Source: Mixophyes australis
Taxonomy: Eukaryota; Chordata; Amphibia; Anura; Limnodynastidae
Reading direction: 5' to 3'
Length of the DNA stretch: 64,000 bases
Assembly: GCA_036250195.1 (NCBI GenBank)
Contig: JAVHZZ010000010.1
Location: forward strand, 79,901,257 to 79,965,256
Shown in pieces: positions 1-10,752 of this stretch. The notes beneath the pieces were generated by a model. That model saw nothing but the letters and a program-made list of their open reading frames with translations. It was not told the origin of the DNA and ran no database searches. Each line of letters opens with the position of its first letter. The first letter of the stretch is position 1. The position numbers and the translations under genes are program-made.

Positions 1-672
1 TGGCTAAATTTATCAATTTTAAAATATAATTCCTCCTTGATCCCATTGGCTAAATAATTCAGGCATGTGAGCAAGCCTACAGTATTAATTGAAGCTATGA
101 AGATTTGTCAAGGACCATGCCAAAGGGGTATGCACACTTACAGTGTTAAACAGTCTGCCTTGAATTTCCATACTTCTGCATATTTTGTGTGCTTCCCATA
201 GCAATACACTACTGCAAGTGTTGGGGGAAAAAAACTTGTGGGACACAGCATATTAGTTTAACTAAGCAAGTCAAATATTGGTGAAGCCTTACCAAGTCAC
301 ATGTTTGTCGCTACATTAAATTTACAATATCCGTCTGCTTTTCAGTTTTTTCTTACCATGTATACTTACATGAATACTGTTATTGTCATCCAAAGTAAGC
401 TCTAGACCTAACTTAACATATATTTTGAGTGTAGCACCAAATTTTTCTATGCGGATGCCATTCTTGCTATATGGGAGCTTTAATCTGTAAAATGAAAAGC
501 AACAATGATCAACATTCTGCAGATCACTCTAATGTAAGTTATTGAGATATAGTGAATAGACTATTGTGAAAACATGGCTATATTTTAGTTTGCAATAATT
601 TTCAGGTGGTCCTACACAATTGACAAGTTTAGCAAAATATTCAAAAGACAAATAAAATTTAGGTTTTATAGG
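1..672. other. unassigned AT-rich DNA
   Basis: No long ORF, RNA gene or recognisable repeat was seen in this stretch. It is AT-rich spacer, intergenic or intronic in character. Confidence 0.5.
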
Positions 673-1329
673 TACCGTATATACCCGAGTATAAACCTAC
701 CCGAATATAAGCCAAGGCACCTAATTTTACCACAAAAAACTGGGAAAACGTATTGACTCATGTATAAGCCTAGGGTGGGAAATTACTTGCTTCTTTTAAT
801 AAACTCAGGCTCCCAAAATGTCTCCAAATGTGCCAAAAAATCAGCAACCATATTAGTAAAGTGTATATAGCGTGTATATATAGGGTATATAGCGTTCACA
901 TGAGATAGCAAATGCCACAATTTGGAAAATATTGGAAAGGATATGTTTGTTATTAATAATTACTAGATAAACTGCTCACCCCAGCTACTGCACCCGTCTC
1001 CTACTAGGCTGTCTTTAGGACAGTACACACATCTTGCATCTCTTTCTCATTGACGAGGAGCTCTGGATGTGTCCCCCTGTGTTTACTCTCCTCTGTGCCT
1101 GGTAGGGAGGGAGGGATTTTCTTCAGCCCCTAACTTCCGCAGTGAAACTCAAGTTTGCGTTCTAAATGCCTAACTTCCTGTCAGTGCAACGCACATGCGT
1201 TCCACTGTGGAAGGTAAGAGCTGAGGTACCGGAGAACAGGGACTCACTGGAGTATAAGCCGAGGGGGGCTTTTTCAGCATCAAAAAATGTGGTTAAAAAG
1301 TCAGCTTATACTCGAGTATATATACGGTA
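673..1329. mobile_element. MITE with TACCGTATATA termini
   Basis: The left end (TACCGTATATACCCGAGTAT) and the reverse complement of the right end (TACCGTATATATACTCGAGT) form imperfect terminal inverted repeats of about 25 bp. The ends begin and finish with TA, so a TA target duplication is possible (Tc1/mariner-like), but this is not proven. The text next to the left TIR (CCCGAATATAAGCC, TTTTACCACAAAAAACTGGG) belongs to a widespread non-autonomous vertebrate DNA-transposon family that I recognise by pattern only. There is no transposase ORF in the 657-bp element. Confidence 0.75.
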
Positions 1330-1737
1330 ATTATTTATAATTGAACCCAGTACATTTCATATCATACATTCAGCACTGGTGGTAAGAGACCTTTTTCTAA
1401 AATCAGATTCCTGCCCATAGACATCTATGCTCATGTATGGATGAAAATAAACAAAATGGGTATCAAATATGGAAGGCATTTGTTAATAATCATTGGTAAT
1501 GCTATTTTAAATTCTTTCAGAAGAAAAGGCTTACACCAACCCAACCAGAATTTAAATATATGTTGCAGAGAAACCTAACTGTTCAATTAGTTATTAATCT
1601 ACCTTTAAAAAAAAGTGTTTTTTTAATTTTCTTGATAAAATAAAAAATAGCTTATCAATTACTGGTATTGTGTTTTACTGCAGACCCTCTTTAAGTTAGT
1701 TTTTAACTGTGTAGTGTGGAGCTACATTTAACATAAC
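1330..1737. other. unassigned AT-rich DNA
   Basis: Spacer between the MITE and the Gypsy LTR. I see no ORF or repeat signature. Confidence 0.5.
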
Positions 1738-2125
1738 TGTTGTGTTCCACTGTGTCACTCACCTAAGATGGTGGCCACTGTATATTTGAGAGTAAAATTT
1801 CAGATGGACTACATAGGACTTAAACGTTGGTCTTGTGTTCTTGGGAAAAGTGGTGCTGTCTGGTGAGCCACAGTGGCAGCTGCTTATCTCAACTCTGAAT
1901 TTGCCTAGAGCAAGCTCAATTCAACCTACCAACCACGTCCAGTCTGTAGCCCTCCCTTGCATCCTGCGGGTATATAGAGCTGGCAGATTATTGTGAAATT
2001 CAGCAATGATACAGCTTTAACTATATTCTATTTCCTTGTGCATGATGTTGGCTATCCCAGAATATCCATGCAGCTCTCTGACCCTTCCTTTGGCTACAAT
2101 TTTTTACCGAAGTTTGCTCTAGTTT
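1738..2125 (+). repeat. 5' LTR of Gypsy element 1
   Basis: Matches 6865-7270 through the ACCTAAGATGGTGGC block, TGGTG(C/A)CATCTGGT-like segment, the TATA region and a TCTCTGACCCT block. The true LTR end may lie further right; the shared similarity ends near 2125. No clear primer binding site was resolved. Confidence 0.75.
1969..1982 (+). promoter_or_regulatory. LTR TATA box
   Basis: GGTATATAGAGCTGG in the 5' LTR corresponds to TGTATATAAAGCTGG at 7121 in the 3' LTR. Conservation in both LTRs at the same place supports a core promoter at the U3/R border. Confidence 0.6.
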
Positions 2126-3350
2126 TGGACATTCTTCAGCGACACATATGACCTTGCTCATTGACCTCTACACCAGTCCTTACCATTGAAATAATTAGTA
2201 CAGTGCTTCAGGCCGAAGCATTCCTTGCATCCAGAAAGTACCTGTCATAATAATCTGTCTGCGATGGATTCCACAGGAGCAATGACAAGTGCCTCCATTG
2301 ATTATCCTATGCCACAAGTGCTACTGGACTGAAGGACTCAGATGTCAGCTGCTTACCTTTCACTTAATAATGTTCAGGCTGCAAGGAACTGTACCATACC
2401 AACTCTCCAGCTGCCATTTCCACCTGCTGCATCCATACTATGCTCTATTCCAGTTCCAGAAACATCGGTGATGATGACCTAATAAATTTACAGGATTGCA
2501 GTCAATTCTGGCAACATTTGGCTGAATGGTGACTGGTATTTCAACTATGACTTTGCACACACTCCACTGACCTCTTAAAAATGGCAATGATTTTTGCGCA
2601 ACTAAAAGGAAATTTTTTCCACTTGGTCCACCCCAGATTTACATTAAAGCAAAGGGCATAAAAATGCTCAGATAAACACTATTCATCAACAAGTCATTGT
2701 GCAAATCATCATTATTCCTCATCCACTAAAACACAACCAGATTGTGAATGAACAAAGACCAATGCAAATAGGTGGTGATCATGGTCCTATTTCCAATAAA
2801 GAGAGGTGCAGACAACGTGAAAATAACCTTTGTTTATTGATTGGCAGTGCCAATTATTCCCTTGAGGACTGTACTCTCCACAGAAGATGCAGACGGTCTG
2901 GGGCAGACCCAAATATTCTAGCAGACCCAGATATAATAAAAGGGAAATTCTCCTTCTTCAAAAGTATCCAATCTGATTTTCTCTACAGCCATAGCCAAAT
3001 GTTACCATTACCTTTAAAGATTACTGTTTTTGAAAAAAAAACGTCAAGTTGTCAGCTGTGATGTATTCAAGGTCTGTTGGAAACTTCGTGGAGGAGAACT
3101 AAGCACAACAACACTGATTCCATCTAATTAAAAATGAGGTTCTATTTTCTTTGGAGAGTACTAATGGAACTTCCATTACTTCTGGTCCTCTCACTTGTGG
3201 GGATCCATTGGAATACAAACTTGTTTGCCTGTTTAGTTACGTCAGCATAGTCCCTAACAATTCTACATTCTCCAACTCATTCACTTCAGCTTTGTCCCTC
3301 TGACTTCTAAATACTCAGGACAAAGTTGCTTGGCCGTTCGTGGTGTGTCC

Positions 3351-4483
3351 CTCATAGCTACCCTAGTCAAGTGGTTCTCTCCTGGGAGAAGCGAACACCA
3401 TGACACTTTGCTCAGACCTCAACATGAACCATGCAAGGGTAGAGTTGTGGTGTCCTTCTTTTCAACACTGTCCAAAGATACACAAAGAAGAGATTGGCAT
3501 CCTGAAGCAAGTACTTCTTGTGGCTGATGATCATTATAAGTTGCTGGTCAGGCAACTAAAACACCTGTCTATAGAATCTCAGATTTTTGTCTGGAAGCAA
3601 CAAATGGCAGCGCCCAATTTTGTCCAGGATGCTGAAACTGCTTAACCCTTGCATTTTTCTGGCAACCACATAATTCTCAAGCTGATTCACCTGCCATTCC
3701 AATTACAAGCAGCATCGTTAGCCACAAAGTGGAACAAAATGTGACATATCATCCTGTGGCTGAATGACCAGGCCTTGCCTTGGGCCACACCAGTCAATGA
3801 GAAGAATAATCCATTAATGCGTAACAGCAAGCAAAGTTTCCCCACAATTAAGCTGATCTTTTACTCTCTGGATTGTACCAATGCCACTGAGACTGGCCCG
3901 GATAGAGCAACATGGTCAATCAGTCTTCCAGGATGTCTGTGAATTGTGGACTATTTCATCAGAGACTGAATGGAATGACAATTCATTGGTTGGCTAGTTT
4001 CAGAATTGGTGGACTCTGTTAAAGACAAGCTCATTTGTTGGAACCGTCCCACCTCCCTGGATGACTTAATTGCATTTGGCTTGATACCTGCATTCAGGAG
4101 CGCAAACTTCTGCAGAAAGGGATGACTGCTCACCATCTACCGTTAGCTCACCAGGTACCTATGATCCTTATCTTTCCAGCTGATTGCTTCAAGGAGCATA
4201 TGAAGCTAGGGAGTTTTTCTTTGCCTGAGAATGAGAGAACTTGCTGTCTAGAGACAAACAGCTATCTTTATTGTCGAGGCTGAGGCCATTGGAACCTAAT
4301 CCCTAACAATTTTTGCATAAGGAAACTTGGAATTTTGCTTCTCTGTGATTCAAGACACTTGTTTGACTGTTTATTAACTTTGACTTTGTTCTTCGGGATT
4401 CTACATTCCTGTCCTCTCATGTCATGGTATGTTTCTCATAGCTATCCCAGTCATGTGGTTCTTTCTTGGGAGAAATGAACACC
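3351..4483 (+). repeat. internal direct repeat pair, 49 bp, 1.08 kb apart
   Basis: 3351-3399 and 4435-4483 share CTCATAGCTA(C/T)CC(T/C)AGTCA, a GTGGTTCT block and GGGAGAA(G/A)(C/T)GAACACC, with roughly 40 of 49 positions identical. Weaker similarity extends upstream (ATTCTACATTC). They lie on either side of the gag remnant. Confidence 0.65.
3780..4135 (+). pseudogene. Gypsy gag (capsid) remnant
   Basis: Conceptual translation over shifted frames gives the vertebrate Gypsy Gag capsid pattern: PWATPVNEKNNPL near 3775, then a segment with SETEWND followed by a VKDKL-containing run and the RPTSLDDLIAF block near 4050-4080. These match the family blocks that usually read as a tryptophan-containing ETxWND motif, a VKDEL-like motif and a TLxxLI motif. 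At least two stops and several frame changes occur, so no Gag could be made. It sits upstream of the RT remnant, as expected. Confidence 0.65.
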
Positions 4484-4859
4484 TATTGTAATAGGCATGC
4501 AGTGGCTTTTGCTGAATTCTCCTAGAATACTCCTAGTATTAGCTGGGATGATAAATCAGTGAGCTTTTTGTCTACATACTGCATGCAACATTGTCTTCCA
4601 TTACCTCCTCAGACCATTATCATTTCCCCCTTTGGGGGTTCACCCCTTAGATTTGATAAGTATTCCTCTTGTCTATCACAGTTATGTTTTTCATAAAGTC
4701 ATGTGGACAAGCTACCACCTCATCAGGCATACGACTCTTTGATTGACTTGTTACTCTGCATACAAATACCATTTGAATAAATTTATGCTCTATCAGAAGT
4801 GGAGTTGAAAGAACAAAGAGAATATATGGACAAAAAACTTTTTTTTCTCATTCCAAACT

Positions 4860-5130
4860 ATTTTCTCTATCTTTTATCCCAGAATTACTAGAGAAATTAC
4901 ACACTGCTATCAGAGGAGCAAATGTAGGTGATAATTGGAAGATCTCGTTTACAACCCAATTTGTACAATTTGAATATCTAGTAATGCCTTTTGGTCTTTG
5001 CAGAGCTCAGGCCACCTTTCAACATTTCATCAATAATCTGTTTAAAGATTGATAGATTCATTTGTGGTTGTTTTTTTAGATGGCATCAAGGTATATTCTG
5101 AAGATTTACAGACACACAGGAAACATGTCC
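4860..5130 (+). pseudogene. Gypsy reverse transcriptase remnant
   Basis: The frame around 4935-5055 reads WKISFTTQFVQFEYLVMPFG followed by LCRAQATFQHFINNLFKD, which is the highly characteristic Ty3/Gypsy RT palm block. After two stops, the active-site region near 5064 reads VVVFLDGIKVYSED; the family normally has a Y(L/V)DD box here, so the second catalytic Asp is replaced by Gly. The enzyme would copy element RNA into cDNA; this copy is inactive by stops and by the active-site change. Confidence 0.85.
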
Positions 5131-5244
5131 AGTTTTGTAGCACCTGGTCAGCATTTTGTTGGTTGAACAAACTACTGTAGACATTTCATAAGGAACTTTT
5201 TCACCATTGTGGTACCCAGATCTGCTTTTAATTTATTCAAATCC

Positions 5245-5480
5245 ACAGCAAGCATTCATCTTGGAGGTAGATGGTGGTCATCATTTTTCAGTGTAGAGGA
5301 GACAAAATGAGCCTCAGACCCTTCAACCATTTTTCTAAGTGCCTCCTACCAGCAAAGTGCAACTATAATATGGAATATAAAAAATTATTGTCCATCAATA
5401 TGACTTTTTCTAACTGTCGACATGTGCTTCAGAGATCATACATTCTAGTAACTGTTTACATAGATCACTAAAACCTTAAG
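5245..5480 (+). pseudogene. Gypsy RNase H remnant
   Basis: The frame includes ILEVDGG near 5260, then RGDKMSLRPFNHFSKCLLPA and a later VTVYIDH near 5453-5470. This is the Gypsy RNase H order (VDAS-like first motif, SKxLxPAExNY-like motif, VYTDHxNL-like motif). The third motif has Ile where Thr is usual, followed by a stop. It directly follows the RT remnant, supporting one ancestral pol frame. Confidence 0.75.
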
Positions 5481-5779
5481 TACTTGAATGACAAACTAGA
5501 TGAGCATGAGCACTTCTACATTCATGTTAATTATCAACTTAGTTCAAAAATGGAGAGGCTGATGTTCTCTCCTGAAAATGTAAATCTCCTTCTACATAAC
5601 ATCCTTCCTTTACGGGGACCATTCTACCTTCTCTGAGCTTCCTCTAAGCACTTCATTCATAGAGTTCTATACTAAACTAACAATAGCCAAACATCAGGGG
5701 TGACAAATATCACCACAGCTGAAGATACCTCAAATGGTGATCCATGAAAATGGTTGATTAACCAAAAATCTAGATTCGT

Positions 5780-6272
5780 TATTCCAACACCTCTACTACA
5801 GAAAAGATTCTACAATGCCATCACAGTGCTCTCACAGCAGGACATTTGGGAGTTAATAATATATTAAATCAAATTCTTCTGCTCTACTGATGGCCTCTAT
5901 TGGTCAAACTATTCAGAAATATGTGGATGCTTGTCCTAATTGTTCCACTTTAAAGAATACCACTGCTTTGAAAACTGCCCACATATTTTATGTAATATTG
6001 ATTGCATGGATGTCCAGAGGACATAGTCTTTGACCAAGTAGTCCAGTTTGAGTTTTTCAGGGCCTTCTTTGGTTATCACCATTCATCTGTCTTCTGCCTA
6101 TCAGCCTCAGTGTAATGGGCAGATAAAACAAGTAATTCAGACTTGTGAGCAAATGTACAAAGTTTTGGCAACTAGTAACAAGATAATTGGGAACAGTCAT
6201 TACCAACAGCTGAATTTGTGTGTAATAATTACATGTACAGTTCTAGCAAGCAAAGTCTTTTTTCACCAATAA
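5780..6272 (+). pseudogene. Gypsy integrase remnant (zinc finger and core)
   Basis: At 5818-5945 shifted frames give an H-x3-H segment (HHSALTAGHLG-like) followed by DACPNCS, the HHCC zinc-binding domain. The ORF at 6048-6272 then reads LVITIHLSSAYQPQCNGQIK, matching the end of the Gypsy integrase catalytic core. The family's catalytic Glu in the GQTE motif is Lys here (GQIK). Together with stops this makes the integrase inactive. The part between the zinc finger and the core end is poorly preserved. Confidence 0.8.
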
Positions 6273-6639
6273 TGGTTATCACCAAAAGTTTAACCAATTG
6301 TGGTGCCTAGTTGCTTGTTGCTTGCAGTTTCATATCTCCATGCTAAGCTACTTCAGATGTAACAAGCACTTCAACATACCTTACAAAATGCTTAACAAGC
6401 AGGGAACCAAGCAGACACATGGCACAGTTCTCCTTCTGTTTATACAATGGGAAAAATATTTGTCTCTCTACAAAGAACAGTTACCTGGATACCCATATCA
6501 CAGGTTGGCTGAATGTCCCATTCGGCCATTTTTCCCGTCAGTTTTTCATTGGATACCATGGTTCTCCTTTGTTTCTCTTGCTCTATGAGACACATCCATC
6601 CCGAGTTCCATTTCTCTCTGTTGAAATCTGCACTCCTAT

Positions 6640-6830
6640 CTTCCCTCAAAGTACATGAGCATTTGGAATATCTGTTAGATTCACTGCTTAATCATGGAAT
6701 CATGGCAGTATCTCAAGAAATGGAAGTGTTATAGTCTTGAAGAATGTTCCTGTGAGCCTGCCTCTAGGGTCCACTCCATACATTTGATCTTGTTCTTCCA
6801 TGCCTGTAGTCCGGATAAACCAATGGTGTC
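6640..6830 (+). pseudogene. integrase C-terminal chromodomain remnant
   Basis: Near 6655 the frame reads HEHLEYLLDSLLNHG and then, after a one-base shift near 6705, QYLKKWKCYSLEECSCEPAS followed by HACSPDKP. This is the chromodomain pattern of chromovirus integrases (aromatic-cage segment YLVKWKGY-like, EE, WEP-like, SHPDKP-like end). Such a domain is thought to direct insertion to particular chromatin. The Trp of the usual SWEP block is Cys here. It lies just 5' of the 3' LTR, as expected. Confidence 0.7.
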
Positions 6831-6864
6831 TGGTACCAACCAAGGGCATCTGGTAAGGTGGTAA

Positions 6865-7272
6865 TGTCATGTTCCTATGTGTCACTAACCTAAGATGGTG
6901 GCTGTTGTATATCCAAGAGTAAAAATACAGACAGCCTACACAGGTCTTGATCCCTGGACTTGTGAGATTGGGTAGAGTGGTGCCATCTGGTAAACCACGG
7001 TGGTAGCTTTTACCTCAGATCTTATTCTAGAACACTTGTATCCTTTGAAGTTGTCTGGTGCATGTTCAGTTCAGCTTATTGACCACTTGCTGTCCTTAAC
7101 CAATTCTTCGCCATTCTGGATGTATATAAAGCTGGCAGTCAATTGCACAAAGTGTCAGATTTTAGTGCTATTTAGCAATGATCCAGAGTTCTCTGCTATA
7201 CCTGACAACCCTCCCATCTCTCTGACCCTGGCTTTGGCTCCAGACTTCTCTGATCTCTGCTCTAGCTATAGA
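6865..7272 (+). repeat. 3' LTR of Gypsy element 1 (possibly truncated)
   Basis: Direct counterpart of 1738-2125, including the ACCTAAGATGGTGGC block and a TATA box at 7123. Similarity to the 5' LTR is lost around 7270, immediately before a perfect 17-bp hairpin. Confidence 0.75.
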
Positions 7273-7277
7273 TAACA

Positions 7278-7317
7278 ACCTGGTATACCTGTGATTTTGT
7301 TCACAGGTATACCAGGT
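7278..7317. repeat. perfect 17-bp hairpin
   Basis: ACCTGGTATACCTGTGA (7278-7294), a 6-base loop TTTTGT, and its exact reverse complement (7301-7317). It lies where LTR similarity ends. Confidence 0.9.
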
Positions 7318-8440
7318 AAAATCTACACTGTTTCTCCAGTGGGTTGATTTAGAGAGAATTTAAGTTACACTCCCTAGGGCCAATATGCAATTGAGCATCT
7401 TCTAAATTTATGGATAATGCCTTTGTGTCTGTGAGGCTATCCTTACAATGCCTCAAATGCTAACCAGAATGTTGATCCTACACTTGTCTAGTGATAACTA
7501 GTACAAAACAAGCTGTCTCTAGGTTAATATTTTCTGCTAGGATGGAGTAGACTCAAAAGACTGTCATGTATACGGCATTACCCAGATTTCTTAGCTTTAG
7601 CCTAAAAAGAAGAAAGTTATTGGCATATAGTAATAAAATATGCATTAATTGTATGAGCCTGTTTTTTATTTGGTATATTTTCATCCTCAGAAATTTTGTA
7701 CATAAATATTGGAGATTGCTTTGACACTTTATAGGATAAGAATAGTACTTACTGTAGGCCATGGACTGTAGGGTTGTGATCAATAATTTCTATTAGCAGT
7801 TCATTTAGTTTTACAGATATCTGAGCGATAACTGGTAGATTGTTAACCAGTGATTGTTGAATTTGGATATTGAAGTCTTCAAAGTGTTTCCCACAGTGTG
7901 CGGCAAAAAGATAGTTACATATGCCTGGGAAACGATAGATCTCACCATCAAATGTCTTGAAGTGGAAGTTCCCCCAGGTACTGCAGAGCCCACTCTGTTT
8001 GGGCTTTAAACCTGATGTAGAAACATGTTAGACTTATTGATAATCTTAATGTCATAACATAACATAAATAGGGTTATAACAAAGTAGCATGCAATTACAA
8101 AGAATAGAGTAAAAAGTAATTAAAATTATTGTCATATTACAAAATATATTGTTTAAAAATGTATACCTGTCTGGCATACATATGCAACAGTTGGCATTGA
8201 ATCTAAGGTTGGCTATCTCTTGGCCCAACAAATGCCCCTAAATATGAAAGCCCACTATCAACCCAGGAGGTCCAGTGCTGGAACCAGGAGCAATGCCACT
8301 TGATTAATAACCTCCAAACTGAAACATTTGCAAGTGGGAATTCTGCACCTATATGAACTAGATCAATTAGTAACTTTTATGGCTGCTACTATCAAATCCA
8401 GTTTACATTGCTGATATAGGGGCAGTTAGAGTTACATATA
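7318..8440. other. unassigned AT-rich DNA
   Basis: Short ORFs only, no motif recognised. Possibly old repeat debris. Confidence 0.45.
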
Positions 8441-8871
8441 ATACCGCTTTCATACTGCCGCCCCGGCAATATCCCGGGTATTTCAAGCCGGGTTTTTGCC
8501 GGGGCTCGGAGCATCCCAGCTCAGAAACACCATTCATACTGCACCTCGGACCCGGGAATTTCCCGGGTTGACCCCATTCATACTGCACAAGTCTGTGCCC
8601 TGGCAATTTGTGGGAGTCATCACCAGAGCAGTTTTCATTGGCTGAAAAATGGTGATGTCATTGAAAGGTTGAAAAACCCGGGTTGCACCATTCATAGTGC
8701 AGGCAACCCGGGTCCGACCCGGGAATTACCCCTCGATAAAGCCCGGGTTGAAGACCCGGGTTTTTAGACCCGGGATTTTTGACTTGTACCATTCATACTG
8801 CACCAAGACCCGGGTCGTTTGAGCTCGCCCCGGCAAAAACCCGGGATTTTGGTGCAGTATGAATGGGGTAT
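8441..8871. mobile_element. CCCGGG-rich MITE with iterated terminal motif
   Basis: Left end ATACCGCTTTCATACTGC and reverse complement of the right end ATACCCCATTCATACTGC are terminal inverted repeats. Inside, the core CATTCATACTGCAC or its close variants recurs at about 8531, 8574, 8686 and 8787, and CCCGGG-type hexamers occur many times. GC content is far above the surroundings. No transposase is encoded; the superfamily is not resolved, though a 2-3 bp TA-containing target duplication is plausible. Confidence 0.8.
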
Positions 8872-9456
8872 CACTACATGTATGTGGTGTAATTTAAGGC
8901 TACACATAAAATTAGTTGCATTGCACATTCACTTGCGCTGGTATTTTGATCTGCAGGTTTCTGACACATGTTTACCCTTTTGCGTGAAGAGGCAGATTAG
9001 AGGCATATGCAAATGCAGGACAGTAAGAACATGCAGACACAAGTAGTGCACGTCTCTTAGAGATAAGTCTTACTTTGGGTATCACATATCTTTGAAATAT
9101 ATTCCTTACCATGTGTGAATTTTACCCGTCCACAAGATGGGTACAGATTTTTAAAATTGAATTGCTGTATATTTGTTTCAGATGCATCTTTAAGCTAGAT
9201 TTAAGATTCCCTGTATATTAAGATTTATGCAAGTCAAAATAACGACACGGAAACATAAATGTGCAGATGTATATGGGAACATACACAAAAGGGAATATTT
9301 TACATTCAACTATAAATCACCCCTTCAGTGTTTAAGTTTTATTTAACACTTCAGAAAATCGCCCCAAAAAAAAGAATAAAAAAAAAAAAATACACATTGG
9401 TTTCTGGGCCTTTACTTGCCTCATGTTACTAGAATTCTTATATTTAGAAGAACTAT
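8872..9456. other. unassigned DNA
   Basis: No feature recognised; contains an A-rich run at 9364-9391. Confidence 0.45.
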
Positions 9457-9789
9457 GGGCCTGATTTATTAAGGATCTTAAATTAAGAAACTTCTTATTT
9501 AAGTCTCCTAGACAAAACCATGATACAATCCAAGGGTTGCAAATTAGTATTCTGTTTTGCACATAAGTTAAATACTGTCAGTTTTTTCATGTAGCACACA
9601 AATACTTGATAGATTATTTATACACTGAAATTTAAAGTTGATATTTGTGTACTACATGAAAAAACATTAAGTATTTAACTTATGTGCAAAACAGAATACT
9701 AATTTGCACCTCTTGCATTGTAACATGGTTTTGTCCAGGAGACTTAAATAAGAAGTTTCTTAAGTTAAGATCCTTAATGAATCAGGCCC
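9457..9789. mobile_element. palindromic MITE, copy 1 (full length)
   Basis: The two halves are near-perfect inverted copies: GGGCCTGATTTATTAAGGAT at the left end matches the reverse complement of ...CAGGCCC at the right. The arms share TTAAATACT, GTTTTGCACATAAG and TTTCATGTAGCACAC, so the whole 333 bp could fold into one hairpin. Both sides carry TAT, a likely 3-bp target duplication. Non-autonomous. Confidence 0.85.
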
Positions 9790-9792
9790 TAT

Positions 9793-10262
9793 ATTTTTAA
9801 CTGTGAAGATATTTTCTGGGGCTTCATCCTCTCTGTTTTTACCCTATAAAGGTCCTTATGTAGAAATGGATGAAATTTACGCTTACAATGTAAGCGTTAA
9901 TTGTCTCCCACAGTTTACTTAGTGTTCCGAGATGTACGTATTTTAAGATAAATGCAACTAAGTATAGTATGCAAAATGTGTATCATTATCACCAGCATGG
10001 ATCGTACAGCATGGTAAAACATCCAAAAGAGATATGCTTTCTAGTGGTAAACATGCCTCCTAGCGGTGTATCTGTGGCCACTCCCCCCCAGCATAGTACA
10101 CAAGGAGCACTAACACATCTTTACAGTATTATGCCTATACTTCCCACTCCTACCTCGCCCATTCTGTCTTTGTGTAGAGAGGCAGCAGAAGGGGTATGTC
10201 TCAGTCTGAAAGCAGACTGAAATGTAGGTATTATGACTCAACATGATATAGCCACAAATTAT
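9793..10262. other. unassigned spacer between two MITE copies
   Basis: Contains only a short ORF (9969-10220) with no recognisable domain. Confidence 0.4.
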
Positions 10263-10516
10263 GGGCCTGATTCATTAAGGATCTTAACTTCAGAAATTTC
10301 TTATTTCAGTATCCTGTACAAAACCATGTTACAATGCAAGGGATGCACATTAGTATTCTGTTTTGCACATAAGTTAAATACTGACTGTTTTTTCATGTAG
10401 CACACAAATACTTGATAGCTTATTTGTACACTGAAATTTAAAGTTGATATTTGTGTGCTACATGAAAAAACAGTCAGTATTTAACTTATGTGCAAAACAG
10501 AATACTAATTTGCACC
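10263..10516. mobile_element. palindromic MITE, copy 2 (right end lost)
   Basis: Starts GGGCCTGATTCATTAAGG preceded by TAT, as in the copy at 9457-9789, and follows it to the right-arm motif AATTTGCACC. The last ~70 bp of the right arm are missing; the next bases belong to the LTR of the minus-strand Gypsy element. Confidence 0.85.
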
Positions 10517-10520
10517 AGGC

Positions 10521-10661
10521 AAGGTTTAAATAGAGTCTCTTGCACATGCACCAGGATGACTGGGGAAACTCGTTCCTGTTGCCTGGCAACAGGGTGCCCC
10601 AGCCGGAAATGACAGGTGACAATCCACGCTCTATGGGAGTAATGCCGGACTATGCCTGACA
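10521..10661 (-). repeat. partial 3' LTR (U3 only) of Gypsy element 2
   Basis: Aligns with the right part of 13537-14159: both contain GGTTTAAATAGAG, GGCCGGAAAT or GCCGGAAAT, and CTCTATGGG, and end TGCCTGACA. The R/U5 part is absent. Confidence 0.85.
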
Positions 10662-10683
10662 TTACCCCCACCCCCTTCTCTTT
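10662..10683 (-). promoter_or_regulatory. polypurine tract
   Basis: On the minus strand the bases just before the 3' LTR are almost all purines (AAGAGAAGGGGGTGGGGG), the expected plus-strand primer site for LTR reverse transcription. Confidence 0.8.
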
Positions 10684-10752
10684 AACAGAGGACAACTGGA
10701 ACCAGATCTCACCAAGAATTCAGCTAAGAGATGAGGAGCATGAAGGTCCTCT

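Larger units (their letters stand above)
1738..7272 (+). mobile_element. degenerate Ty3/Gypsy LTR retrotransposon with chromodomain
   Basis: Two similar direct repeats (1738-2125 and 6865-7270), each beginning TGT and sharing a block around ACCTAAGATGGTGGC and a TATA box, bracket a pol-like region in order gag, RT, RNase H, integrase, chromodomain. That order and the C-terminal chromodomain are typical of vertebrate Gypsy chromoviruses. All frames are broken by stops and indels, and the LTRs have diverged a good deal, so the insertion is old. The stretch between the 5' LTR and recognisable gag (about 2.1-3.7 kb) holds only short ORFs without recognisable domains. The exact 3' end of the right LTR is uncertain because similarity stops near a perfect hairpin at 7278. 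Confidence 0.85.
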
